Shown here: piece by piece, positions 1 to 8,524 of the stretch
Position numbering within the stretch: the stretch's first letter is position 1
Layout of the letters: each line of letters begins with the position of its first letter
Source: Streptomyces venezuelae ATCC 10712
Lineage (GTDB): Bacteria; Actinomycetota; Actinomycetes; Streptomycetales; Streptomycetaceae
Reading direction: 5' to 3'
NCBI RefSeq assembly: GCF_008639165.1
Contig: NZ_CP029197.1
Span: 5,894,001 to 5,958,000 of the forward strand
Length of the DNA: 64,000 nt
Translations under genes and position numbers: made by a program
The notes under the pieces: model-generated
Told to the model about the DNA's origin: nothing
The model's input: only the letters and a program-made list of their open reading frames with translations
Databases searched by the model: none

Positions 1-23
1 CGTAACCGCCGGACGGCCCCTCC

Positions 24-1454
24 GTGCGCACCCGCCTCCTGCCCCTCCTCATCGTCCTGATGGCCGGCGTCCTGCTCGCCCTCGGCTTCCCGCTCGCCGC
101 CAGCCTCGCCGCGTCCGAACAGCAGCGGGTCGTCGTCGACCGGCTCGACGACGCGGCGCGCTTCGCCGCGCTCGCCCAGTTCGTCAGCGAGACCAGCCCC
201 GGCACCGACGAGCGGAGCGCCACCCTCGGCGGTGAACTCGCCAGCTATCACGACGTGTACGGCATCCGGGCCGGGATCTTCTACCGGAACAACCGCTCCA
301 TGGCCGCCGCCCCCGAGGACTGGGTCGTCCCGTACGACGGGGAGGGCCGTCGCGCCTTCAACGAGGCCCTGCTCGGCCGGCGCAGCCACAATCCGCCCCA
401 GGTGTGGCCCTGGCAGACCCACGCGCGGCTCATCATCGCCTCCCCGGTCGTCCGCGACGGGGACGTCGTCGCCGTCGTCGTCACCGACTCGCCGACCGGG
501 CAGCTCCGGATGCGCATCCTGCGCGGCTGGGTGCTGATCTTCGCGGGCGAGGCCGCCGCCATGCTGGTCGCCGTCGGCGCCGCCGTCCGGCTCACCGGCT
601 GGGTCCTGCGGCCCGTCCGCATCCTCGACTCCGTCACCCACGACATCGCGACCGGACGGATGAACTCCCGGGTCGCGGCGACCGGCGGACCGCCCGAACT
701 ACGGCGCCTCGCGCTCTCGTTCAACGAGATGGCCGACAACGTCGAGGAGGCGCTCGAACAACAGCGGGCCTTCGTCGCCGACGCCTCCCACCAGCTGCGC
801 AACCCGCTGGCCGCGCTGCTCCTGCGGATCGAGCTGCTCGCCCTCGAGCTGCCCGAGGGCAACGAGGAGATCGCCTCCGTACGGACCGAGGGCAAGCGTC
901 TCGCCCAGGTCCTCGACGACCTGCTCGACCTGGCGCTCGCCGAGCACACGGCGGCCGAGCTGCGGCTCACCGACGTCGGCGCGCTCACGGCCGAGCGGGT
1001 CGCGTCCTGGCGTCCGGTCGCCGAGGACAAGGGCGTGCTGCTGACGGCGGAGTGCGGGGCGGTCACGGCCTGGGCCGACCCGGTGGCGCTCTCCAGCGCG
1101 CTGGACGCGGTGATCGACAACGCGCTGAAGTTCACCCCGGCCGGGGAGGAGGTCACCGTCACGGTGGCGGCGCTGCCCGGCGGGGAGACCGTCGCGGTGG
1201 TCGTCGCCGACCACGGGCCGGGCCTCACGGACGAGGAGCTCGGCCGGGTCGGCGACCGCTTCTGGCGCTCGGGCCGGCACCAGAACGTCAAGGGGTCGGG
1301 CCTCGGCCTCTCCATCGCCCGGGTCCTGCTGACGGCGGGCGGCGGCGGGGTGGCCTTCGCTCCGAACGAGCCGCACGGTCTCCGCGTGACGGTGACCGTG
1401 CCCCGTAACCAGCCACCGACGAGGACGGACGCGGGGGGCTTCGCCGGGGGGTAG
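24..1454 (+). CDS. HAMP-domain sensor histidine kinase
   Basis: Membrane sensor kinase of a two-component system. Order: N-terminal membrane segment (about residues 7-29), an extracytoplasmic sensor of roughly 130 residues, a second membrane segment (about 167-190), a HAMP linker, HisKA and HATPase_c. The phospho-acceptor His256 lies in ADASHQLRNPLAAL; ATP-binding motifs DNALKF, DHGPGL and GSGLGLSIAR follow. A GTG start was chosen because an in-frame TAA lies just upstream at positions 3-5; no clear ribosome site is visible. The partner response regulator is probably just outside the window. It converges on a TAXI-type binding protein, a pairing that could mean the binding protein presents ligand to the kinase (inference). 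Signal unknown. Confidence 0.93.
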   Translation: MRTRLLPLLIVLMAGVLLALGFPLAASLAASEQQRVVVDRLDDAARFAALAQFVSETSPGTDERSATLGGELASYHDVYGIRAGIFYRNNRSMAAAPEDWVVPYDGEGRRAFNEALLGRRSHNPPQVWPWQTHARLIIASPVVRDGDVVAVVVTDSPTGQLRMRILRGWVLIFAGEAAAMLVAVGAAVRLTGWVLRPVRILDSVTHDIATGRMNSRVAATGGPPELRRLALSFNEMADNVEEALEQQRAFVADASHQLRNPLAALLLRIELLALELPEGNEEIASVRTEGKRLAQVLDDLLDLALAEHTAAELRLTDVGALTAERVASWRPVAEDKGVLLTAECGAVTAWADPVALSSALDAVIDNALKFTPAGEEVTVTVAALPGGETVAVVVADHGPGLTDEELGRVGDRFWRSGRHQNVKGSGLGLSIARVLLTAGGGGVAFAPNEPHGLRVTVTVPRNQPPTRTDAGGFAGG

Positions 1455-1579
1455 GCGGCAGGCGCGTGCCGGGCGTGCCGCCGCCAGCCGGCGGGGCGGT
1501 AAGGCCGGCCGCGGGGCCTCCCCGGCTGCGGTAGCGGCGACGGAGCGGGTCGGCGGCGGCAAGGCGGACCGAACCGCCC

Positions 1580-2578
1580 CTACGGCTTCACCGAGCGGTA
1601 GTAGCGGCGGGAGCCGTCGTGGAGGGTCAGGGGTTCCGTGTAGACGGCGGTCCGGAGGTCCACCAGTTGGGCCGGGTGGACCTTGCTGCCGATCCGGTCC
1701 CGGCTCGCGATCACCGTACGGGTGAAGCCCTCGACCAGGTCGTCGTCGGCCTTGTCCGTCGTGACCAGCAGGTTCGCCACCGCGAGGGTCGCGATCTGCA
1801 GCCCGTCCTGCGCCTTGGCGTACGCGTCGGCGGGGATCACCGCCGACCGGTAGTGGCGGGTCGACTCGCCGACGTCGTGGAGCTGGTCGACCAGGGCCGT
1901 GTCCAGCGGGAGGAGGCGGATCGGGAAGCGCTCGGACAGCAGCTGCACCGCCTGGGTGGGCAGGCCGCCTGACCAGAAGAAGGCGTCGAGCTCGCCCCGC
2001 TCCAGAAGCTCGGGCATGGTGTCGATGCCCACCGGGACCGGTACGACGTCCCGGTCCGGTGTGAGGCCGGCCGCCGCGAGGACCCGGTCCGCTATCAGCC
2101 GTACGCCGGAGCCGTCCTGCCCCACGCCGACCCGGAGGCCCCGCAGGTCCTGCACCCGCTGCAACGACGAGCCCTTGCGCACCACGAGCTGTACGTAGTC
2201 GTCGTACAGCCGTGCGCAGCCGCGCAGCCGCTCGAAGCCGGGCCTGCGTTCGCGCTGGTACTGGGCCACGGCGTCGGCGGTCGCGATGGTGAAGTCGGCC
2301 TTGCCCGTGGCCACCCGGGCCAGGTTCTGCTGCGAGCCCTCGCTCTTCTGCAGCGTTATCGACACGTCGGGCAGGTCCTGGGCGAGGTCCTGCTTGAGCA
2401 GGTCCCCGTACCGCTGGTAGACGCCGCTGGGGACCCCCGTACTGAAGGTGACGGAGCCGCTCGGTGCGGGGGAGACGAAGGGCATCAGCCGCCACATCAG
2501 CACCCCGCACAGCACGAGCAGCACGGTGCCGCCCACCACGAGACAGTGGCGGGTGACACGGGAGGGCGAAGCGGACAT
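1580..2578 (-). CDS. TAXI-family TRAP transporter solute-binding protein
   Basis: Predicted extracytoplasmic substrate-binding protein of the TAXI/NMT1-like family. An N-terminal membrane anchor (about residues 10-32) is followed by the family's opening strand VTFSTGVPSGVYQRYG, the SEGSQQNL segment and the KADFTIATADAV segment. The domain is full length at 332 aa. I chose the ATG giving MSASPSRV; a GTG seven codons upstream would sit close to a terminator stem and has a poorer ribosome site. No TRAP membrane subunits (DctM/DctQ-like) are next to it, so in this window it is an orphan binding protein, convergent with the sensor kinase. Ligand unknown; glutamate-like and other carboxylates are known for the family. 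Confidence 0.85.
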   Translation of the reverse strand: MSASPSRVTRHCLVVGGTVLLVLCGVLMWRLMPFVSPAPSGSVTFSTGVPSGVYQRYGDLLKQDLAQDLPDVSITLQKSEGSQQNLARVATGKADFTIATADAVAQYQRERRPGFERLRGCARLYDDYVQLVVRKGSSLQRVQDLRGLRVGVGQDGSGVRLIADRVLAAAGLTPDRDVVPVPVGIDTMPELLERGELDAFFWSGGLPTQAVQLLSERFPIRLLPLDTALVDQLHDVGESTRHYRSAVIPADAYAKAQDGLQIATLAVANLLVTTDKADDDLVEGFTRTVIASRDRIGSKVHPAQLVDLRTAVYTEPLTLHDGSRRYYRSVKP

Positions 2579-2619
2579 GCAGCGATCCTGCCAGGTCACG
2601 GTGGATTCTGGCCAGGATC

Positions 2620-2656
2620 GGAGGTGGGGAGGGGTGCTGGGCCCCTCCCCACCTCC
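2620..2656 (-). terminator. Terminator of the RCC1 operon
   Basis: A perfect 15-bp inverted repeat (GGAGGTGGGGAGGGG and its complement) with a 7-nt loop lies just downstream of the last RCC1 gene on the minus strand. There is no clear U-tract, which is common for Streptomyces terminators. Confidence 0.7.
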
Positions 2657-2712
2657 CCGCCTCAGCCCGGTCGGTACGCGGAGCGGAGGACGGGTCAGCA
2701 GGGTCAGGAGGG

Positions 2713-3897
2713 TCAGTAGGCGAAACCGGACTTTCCGGTCATCGTCGTCGTGACACGGGTGATGCCGCTGCCAGGCGGCAGCGCCACGGTGGTGGCCGCG
2801 GGCGCCGTGGTGGAGCCGTCGCCGAGCTGGGCGGCGGCGTTGGCGCCCCAGCCGATCACCGAGCCGTCGTCCAGCGCGGCCAGGGTGAAGTCGGCGCCGC
2901 CCGCGATGCTCTGGACGCCCTTGAGGTGGTCCAGGACGACCGGGGTGGTGCGGTTGGCGTTCGTGCCGTCCCCGAGCTGCCGCTCGGCGTTCTTGCCCCA
3001 GCCGGCCACGCTGCCGTCGTCGAGGACGGCGAAGCCGGACGCGGAGGTGGCGAAGACGGTGGCCACGGCGTCGAGGTGGGCGACGTCGACGGGCCTGCTG
3101 CTGTCAGCGGTGGAGTCGTTGCCGAGCTGGCCCTCGGCGCCCTTGCCCCAGGCCTTCACGACGCCGTCGGCGGTGAGCGCGAGGACGTGCTCGCAGCCCA
3201 CGGCGACGGACTCGACGTCGGCGAGGTCGGGGACCTTCTGCGGGGTCTCGCGGGTGGTGTTGTTGCCGGTGCCCAGGCGTCCGTTGTCGCCCTTGCCCCA
3301 GGTCCAGACGGTGCCGTCCTGCCGCAGCGCCACGCTGAAGTCGCAGCCCGCGCCGACGTCCTTCACCTTGTCCAGGCTCTGCACGGGGATCGGGGCCTTG
3401 TACGGGGTGGTGGTGTCCTGGCCGGTGCCGAGCTGCTTCGAGGCGTTGTTGCCCCAGGCGAGGACCCGGCCGCCCTTGACGGCGAGGGCGTGGTTGAGGC
3501 CCGCCGAGACCTCGCTCACGCCGGAGAGTGCGGCGACGGTCGCGGGAAAGGGCTGGGCGGTGGTGGTGCCGTTGCCGAGCTGGCCGGTGGTGTTGTTGCC
3601 CCAGCTCTTCACGGTGCCGTCCTTGAGGAGGGCGACGGCGAAGCCGTTGGCGGCCGCGGCGGCGCCGCCCCCGCCGCCGGAGAGCTCGCGGACGTCGTCA
3701 CGGGTGATGCCCGCGACGGCCGCGGGGGTCTGCTGGGCGAGGGTGCTGCCGTTGCCCAGCTGCCCCTGGGCGTTCTCGCCCCAGGCACGGACCCAGGGGT
3801 CGGTGCCGGCGGCCGCGTGGGCGCAGACGCAGGGGACGGTGAGGGCGGTGACCGCTGTGAGGGCGGTGATCAAGGAGATGCGTGCGGGGAGTTCCAT
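2713..3897 (-). CDS. Secreted RCC1-repeat beta-propeller protein (third of three)
   Basis: Secreted protein of 394 aa. A signal peptide ends near AHAAA (about residue 30), and the rest is RCC1 repeats of about 51 residues recognised by WGxNxxGQLGxG cores, enough for one seven-bladed propeller. It has no catalytic motif; RCC1 propellers usually act as binding scaffolds. It is the last gene of a tight three-gene minus-strand operon, 15 bp after its paralogue, with a good ribosome site (GAAAGG). It ends in FAY; both paralogues end in YAY, so the aromatic-Ala-Tyr terminus is a shared and possibly functional mark. Partner or ligand unknown. Confidence 0.9.
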   Translation of the reverse strand: MELPARISLITALTAVTALTVPCVCAHAAAGTDPWVRAWGENAQGQLGNGSTLAQQTPAAVAGITRDDVRELSGGGGGAAAAANGFAVALLKDGTVKSWGNNTTGQLGNGTTTAQPFPATVAALSGVSEVSAGLNHALAVKGGRVLAWGNNASKQLGTGQDTTTPYKAPIPVQSLDKVKDVGAGCDFSVALRQDGTVWTWGKGDNGRLGTGNNTTRETPQKVPDLADVESVAVGCEHVLALTADGVVKAWGKGAEGQLGNDSTADSSRPVDVAHLDAVATVFATSASGFAVLDDGSVAGWGKNAERQLGDGTNANRTTPVVLDHLKGVQSIAGGADFTLAALDDGSVIGWGANAAAQLGDGSTTAPAATTVALPPGSGITRVTTTMTGKSGFAY

Positions 3898-3912
3898 CGG
3901 GACCTTTCGGGG

Positions 3913-5073
3913 TCAGTACGCGTAGCTGGTCCGGGACACGGTGGACACGGCCACGCGGGTCGCGCCGCTGCCCGGGGGCAGGGCGGTGACCGGGGTGGAG
4001 GAGTTCGTGGTGGTGCCGTCGCCGAGCTGGCCCAGGGTGTTCTCGCCCCAGGCGAGCACCGAGCCGTCGGCGAGTACGGCGACCGTGTGGTTGTAGCCCC
4101 CGGCGAGGGCGGTGACGTCGGTGAGTCCGGGGACGGGGACCGGCGTGGTCCGGGAGACGGTGGAGCCGTCGCCGAGGTGCCCGGCGCTGTTCCAGCCCCA
4201 GGCGCGCAGCTGTCCGTCGTCGAGGACGGCGAAGGAGTGGTAGCCCGCGGCGAAGATCCGCGAGACGTCGGCCAGGTGAGCGACGTCGACGGGGGCGGAA
4301 GCGTGCGCGGTGCTGCCGTTGCCGAGCTGCCCGCTGGCGTTGTAGCCCCAGGCCTTGACGGTGCCGTCGGCGGTACGGGCGAGCGAGTGGTGGCAGCCGG
4401 CGGACACCTCCACGACGTCCGTGAGGTCCGGGACCCGCTGCGGGGTGTTCCGGTCGGTGGTGGTGCCGAGGCCGAGCTGTCCGTAGTGGTTGCGGCCCCA
4501 GGTCCAGACGGTGCCGTCCTCGCGGAGGGCGATCGCGTGGAAGCAGCCGGCCGCGATGTCCTCGACCTTGTTCAGGCTCTGGACGGCGACCGGGCGCGGG
4601 GACGCCCCGGCCGTGCCGTTGCCGAGCTGGCCGTAGGTGTTGTCGCCCCACGCGAGGACGCGGCCCCCGCGTACGGCGTAGGCGGAATTGACTCCGGCGG
4701 CGGTCTTCGAGACTCCGGAGAGTCCGGTGACCGCCGCGGGGAAGGACCGCCCGACGGTGCTGCCGTCGCCGAGCTGTCCTGCGGCGTTGCCGCCCCAGGA
4801 CTGGACCGTGCCGTCGTTCAGCAGGGCGACGGCGAAGGAGCGCGTGTCGCTGTCGCCGCCGGCCGCGAGGTGCCGGACGTCTGCGCGGTTCAGGCCCCGG
4901 ACGCCCGCCGGGGTCTGCTGGGCGAGGGTGGTGCCGTTGCCGAGCTGGCCGGCGCCGTTGCCGCCCCAGGCGCGTACCCAGGGGTCACGGGGTTCGGCGG
5001 CCCGGGCCGGGCCGGCGAGGGCGAGGAGCGCGAGGGCGGCCGCGACACCGCGTACGTATGTGTACGTCGTCAT
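3913..5073 (-). CDS. Secreted RCC1-repeat beta-propeller protein (second of three)
   Basis: 386 aa, signal peptide (hydrophobic core LALLALAGPARA) then about seven RCC1 repeats with WGxNxxGQLGxG cores. The N-terminal blade WVRAWGGNGAGQLGNG closely matches that of the downstream paralogue, so the two probably arose by recent duplication. The ribosome site GGGAGGG precedes the ATG. It lies 17 bp downstream of the first RCC1 gene and 15 bp upstream of the third, so the three are almost certainly co-transcribed. It ends in SYAY. Predicted binding or scaffold protein outside the cell; no enzyme motif seen. Confidence 0.9.
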   Translation of the reverse strand: MTTYTYVRGVAAALALLALAGPARAAEPRDPWVRAWGGNGAGQLGNGTTLAQQTPAGVRGLNRADVRHLAAGGDSDTRSFAVALLNDGTVQSWGGNAAGQLGDGSTVGRSFPAAVTGLSGVSKTAAGVNSAYAVRGGRVLAWGDNTYGQLGNGTAGASPRPVAVQSLNKVEDIAAGCFHAIALREDGTVWTWGRNHYGQLGLGTTTDRNTPQRVPDLTDVVEVSAGCHHSLARTADGTVKAWGYNASGQLGNGSTAHASAPVDVAHLADVSRIFAAGYHSFAVLDDGQLRAWGWNSAGHLGDGSTVSRTTPVPVPGLTDVTALAGGYNHTVAVLADGSVLAWGENTLGQLGDGTTTNSSTPVTALPPGSGATRVAVSTVSRTSYAY

Positions 5074-5090
5074 GGGAGTGCCCTCCCGTC

Positions 5091-6317
5091 TCAGTACGCG
5101 TACGTCGTGTTGCCGCCCAGGGAGACCGCCACGTTCTTGATCGCCGAACCCTCGTTGAGGATCTTCACCGACTCGTAGCGGGCGACCGTCGTGCCGTTGC
5201 CGAGCTGACCCTCGCCGTTGTGGCCCCAGGTGAAGACGTCGTCGGCGGTGACGGCCACGCCGTGCCGGGCGCCGGCGGCGAGGTGCTGGACGCCTTCGAG
5301 GCGCGGGATCTCGACGGGGGCGGTGCGGTTGGTGCGGGAGACGTTGGCGTCGAAGGCCTCGTCGGACTCCAGGAGCTGGCCGTACTGGTTGTTGCCCCAG
5401 CCCCAGACGTGGCTGTCGCTGGTCTTGACGTAGTTGTGGAAGGCGCCGGCCTCGATGTCGGAGACGCCCTCGATCCAGTCGACGTCGACGGGGAGGGTGG
5501 AGGACTTGGTGGAGGAGTTGCCGAGCTGGCCGTAGAGGTTGTAGCCCCAGGACTTGACCGTGTCGTCGGCGGTCAGCGCGAGGGCGTGGTAGCAGCCTGC
5601 GTCGATCTCGACGATGTTCTCCAGGCCCTGGACCTGCCGGGGTACGGAGCTGGTGGCGCGGTTTCCGGTGCCGAGCTGGCCGTGGATGCCGCGGCCCCAG
5701 GCGTACACCTTGCCGTTCTCCAGGAGGGCGAGGCTGAAGTCGCAGCCGGCCGAGATCTGCTTGACCTTGGGCATGCCCTGGACGCGATCGGGCACCGTAC
5801 GGCTGTCGCCGGTGCGGTTGTTGCCGAGCTGGCCGTAGGAGTTGTCGCCCCAGGAGTAGACCTGGCCGCTGGTGTCGAGGGCGAGGGCGTGCTTCCCGCC
5901 CGCCGCGACGTCCTTGATGTCGGTCAGGCGCGGGACGGTGGTGGGCACGGTCTGGTTGGTGTTGCCGCCGTTGCCGAGCTGGCCGGAGGAGTTGTGCCCC
6001 CAGGACTTGACCGTCTTGTCGGTACGGGCCAGGGCGAAGGAGTCGGCGGACGAGGTGCCGCCCGCCGACATCTGGTCGACGTCGCCGCGGAAGAGGCTGG
6101 TGACCGAGGACGGGCTGAGGCTGTCGCTGAGGGTGCCGTTGCCGAGCTGGCCGGTGCGGCCGGCGCCCCAGCTGAGCACGGTGGGGTTGCCTTCGTTGGC
6201 CGTCGCGGCCGGGGCGAGCGCCGGAAGCGCGGTGAGTGCGGCGGCCGTGAGGACGGCCGCGGCCGAGAAGCGCCCGGGCAGCGGGGTACGCAGGGGACTG
6301 CGGCGTGTTCGGGACAT
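5091..6317 (-). CDS. Secreted RCC1-repeat beta-propeller protein (first of three)
   Basis: First gene of the RCC1 operon, 408 aa. The ATG giving MSRTRRSPLRTPLPG was chosen because AAGGAGAG lies at good spacing upstream and a typical signal peptide follows (Arg-rich n-region, hydrophobic core, cleavage after a run ending ATANE). The open frame extends further upstream, but that part is Pro/Arg-rich and unlike a protein start. Seven RCC1 blades follow with cores such as WGDNSYGQLGNN. It is less like the other two than they are like each other, and has a longer loop near VWGWGNNQYGQLLESDE. Ends TTYAY. Function unknown beyond a secreted propeller scaffold. Confidence 0.9.
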   Translation of the reverse strand: MSRTRRSPLRTPLPGRFSAAAVLTAAALTALPALAPAATANEGNPTVLSWGAGRTGQLGNGTLSDSLSPSSVTSLFRGDVDQMSAGGTSSADSFALARTDKTVKSWGHNSSGQLGNGGNTNQTVPTTVPRLTDIKDVAAGGKHALALDTSGQVYSWGDNSYGQLGNNRTGDSRTVPDRVQGMPKVKQISAGCDFSLALLENGKVYAWGRGIHGQLGTGNRATSSVPRQVQGLENIVEIDAGCYHALALTADDTVKSWGYNLYGQLGNSSTKSSTLPVDVDWIEGVSDIEAGAFHNYVKTSDSHVWGWGNNQYGQLLESDEAFDANVSRTNRTAPVEIPRLEGVQHLAAGARHGVAVTADDVFTWGHNGEGQLGNGTTVARYESVKILNEGSAIKNVAVSLGGNTTYAY

Positions 6318-6979
6318 GGCTCTGCTCTCCTTCGATGGGGACATACGGGAGCGCTGCGCCGGTCGGCCTGCGGTTCCGAGGGTGGGCGGAGGCGGGCGGG
6401 CCGGGCGCGGGTCATGCGGACAGGCCGTGCCGGGCCCTTGGGCATGGGGTGCCCACGGCCGGGTGCGGCGACCGGGACGGGCCGCCGGGCACATCAGCAG
6501 ACTGACCGAAAACGATCACGAGGGCGCGCTGGAATCGCTGAAACACCCGTTTGACGGACCTCCGTTCGGGACGCTGCGGCGGGGGCGCATTCGGCCGGTC
6601 GCCGGCCCTGGACGCGCCCCTCCGCCGCGCCCCGACGCGGGCCGCCGAACGGCGGCGGCCGGGGGAGTGAGCGACCCCGCCCCGCACGGCCGCAGGCCCT
6701 CCCGCGCCGGGCCCGTAATCCACGCCCACGGGTGTACGGAGGGACCGCGCGACCGGCCCCGCGACCCCCTGGTGCGACCGGTCCCGGCGGCCCCGAGTGC
6801 GCTCCGCCGAAGTGGTGAGCGGCCCTCGGGGTGCGCGCCGCGCCGTGTGTCGTGCCGGAGCGCCGAGGCACCGGCGGTTAGCGTCGGGATGCGCTCGGTG
6901 ATCTTGAGGACAGTCCCCTGTCCGCCCCTGGCGTCCCCGACCGAGCTCACCAACTCACCCATGTCCCGAGGGAGTTCCC
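6318..6979. other. Intergenic region between the RCC1 operon and the secreted trio
   Basis: About 660 bp with divergent genes on either side, so it must hold both promoters. I see no convincing ORF. A less GC-rich patch near 6498-6550 (around CTGACCGAAAACGATCACG) stands out from the surrounding very high GC and could be regulatory. I could not identify a clear -35/-10 pair. Confidence 0.5.
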
Positions 6980-7465
6980 ATGCCCGCCCGCAAGGCATCG
7001 GCACGTCGTGTGCTGACCGCCGCCGTCCTCGCCGCCGCTCTCGCCCTGCCCCTGGCCCCCACCGCGTACGCCGAGGAGTGCAAGCCCGACGACCAGGCCT
7101 GTCTGGACAAGGAGGCCAACGCCAAGGAGGCCAAGGAGATCGAGGAGCAGCAGAAGAAGAACCAGGAGGCGGCCGGCAAGGCCGACAAGGACATCAAGGC
7201 CGCCGAAGAGAAGCTCTCGGAGTGCCCGCCCGGCTCGTCCTCCTGCATGGACAAGCTCACCGGCGGCAAGGGCGCCGCCGAGGAGAAGGGCCTCAAGGAC
7301 ATGACCGAGACCATCGCCTCGAACGAGCCCGAGCCCGCGAACAACGCGGCCCAGGCCGTCAGCTCGACCTGCGCGTCCTTCCCCGGCTCGCTTCCGGAGG
7401 GCTCCACCGACCCGGGACGGTCCCCCTTCCCGGTCGACCAGCTCTGCGCCCTCCTCGGCGACTGA
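6980..7465 (+). CDS. Small secreted six-cysteine hypothetical protein
   Basis: 161 aa, not a family I recognise. A clear signal peptide (MPARKASARRVLTAAVLAAA, cleavage near AYAEE) is followed by a charged Lys/Glu/Ala-rich, probably helical mature part. It has six cysteines: two Cys-x6-Cys pairs (CKPDDQAC and CPPGSSSC) and a C-terminal pair (STCASF and QLCALL), consistent with three disulfides. It has a ribosome site (GAGGGAG) and is followed 85 bp later by two larger secreted proteins on the same strand. Possible partner or chaperone of those proteins (inference). Confidence 0.75.
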   Translation: MPARKASARRVLTAAVLAAALALPLAPTAYAEECKPDDQACLDKEANAKEAKEIEEQQKKNQEAAGKADKDIKAAEEKLSECPPGSSSCMDKLTGGKGAAEEKGLKDMTETIASNEPEPANNAAQAVSSTCASFPGSLPEGSTDPGRSPFPVDQLCALLGD

Positions 7466-7550
7466 GCCGCCGCCCCCTCCGCACGTCCCCGCGCTCCAGC
7501 CGCGCCCCCGCACGTCCCCGCGCCCCTCCGTCCCGAAGGGAATCCCCGCC

Positions 7551-8507
7551 ATGCCCGCGTGCCCTCCTCGCGCCGCCCTGCTGCCCGCGCTCTCCGTCCT
7601 CCTCGGCCTCGCCGCCACCGCCCTCGCACCTCCCGCCGGCGCCGCCGAGGAGGGGCCGGGCGAGACCCCCGTCCCCCGCGCCGTCACCGCCGACGGCCGC
7701 CCGGCCAAGGTCGACGACGTCCTCAAGCACTGCGAAACCAAGCGCTCCGCCTGCACGTTCGTCATCGACCGCAAGCTGAGCCGCGAGTACGTCACCGCCG
7801 TGAAGTCCCTCGGCAACGCGGTCGTCAACTGCACCCAGAACGACATGGCCGTCGACCGGACCGTCACCCTGAAGACCGGCACCACCGACAACATCGGCGG
7901 CGAGATCTCCGGGCAGATCACCGCCGAGGGCACGGTCAGCGCCTCCGGCGAGGTCACCACCAACCTCTCCAACGACAACAGCAGCGAGAACAAGACACCC
8001 AACCTCAAGGACGGGCCGACGTCGACGAACGGGACCAAGACCACCGTCGCCGGCGGCGCCAAGGCGGCCGGCTCGACGAGCGCGCGGCTCGCCTTCCAGG
8101 CCGCCTTCAAGGCTACGTACTCCAAGTCGTGGACGACCGAGGCCACCGAGCAGACCGTCTACAAGACCACGGTCAACGCGCACGACATGCTCGTCTTCGG
8201 AGCGAACGCCGCCATGCGGCGGGTGGCCGGCAGCCTCGTCGCCGACACCGGGCAGCAGATCCTCGGCATCGTCGTGGACAGCCCCTCGATGGTCACCAGC
8301 AGCACGTTCATCGCCCAGACGTACGCCGCACCCGCCGGCGTCTGCGGCGGCACGAGGCCCACCGGGAACACCGCCCCCACCCCGGCACCCGGGCCCGGGC
8401 CCGTTCCTGCTCCCGGCCCGCCGTCGGCCGTCGAGGTCCCCGCAGCGCGGGCGGTGCCCTCGGGCGCCGAACCGAAGCGCGCCGTCGTCGTACTCGCCGC
8501 TCACTGA
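7551..8507 (+). CDS. Secreted hypothetical protein, pore-forming-toxin-like composition
   Basis: 318 aa with a signal peptide (about residues 1-32). Two blocks recur in the next gene: a Cys block (HCETKRSACTFVIDRKL ... AVVNCTQN) and a C-terminal block (FQAAFKATYSKSW ... RRVAGSLVAD ... IVVDSPS). Between them is a Ser/Thr-rich alternating stretch (GEISGQITAEGTVSASGEVT and on) like the membrane-inserting hairpin of aerolysin/ETX-MTX2 beta-pore toxins. That likeness is by composition only and is an inference. The C-terminus is Pro-rich then basic. The ribosome site CGAAGGGAA precedes the ATG. The next gene follows after 17 bp. Confidence 0.75.
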   Translation: MPACPPRAALLPALSVLLGLAATALAPPAGAAEEGPGETPVPRAVTADGRPAKVDDVLKHCETKRSACTFVIDRKLSREYVTAVKSLGNAVVNCTQNDMAVDRTVTLKTGTTDNIGGEISGQITAEGTVSASGEVTTNLSNDNSSENKTPNLKDGPTSTNGTKTTVAGGAKAAGSTSARLAFQAAFKATYSKSWTTEATEQTVYKTTVNAHDMLVFGANAAMRRVAGSLVADTGQQILGIVVDSPSMVTSSTFIAQTYAAPAGVCGGTRPTGNTAPTPAPGPGPVPAPGPPSAVEVPAARAVPSGAEPKRAVVVLAAH

Positions 8508-8524
8508 CCGGGAGGACCACCGCC

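Noticed and set aside
6443..6459. Hairpin TGGGCA/TGCCCA upstream of the RCC1 operon
   Set aside because: Only a 6-bp stem, expected by chance in sequence of this composition.
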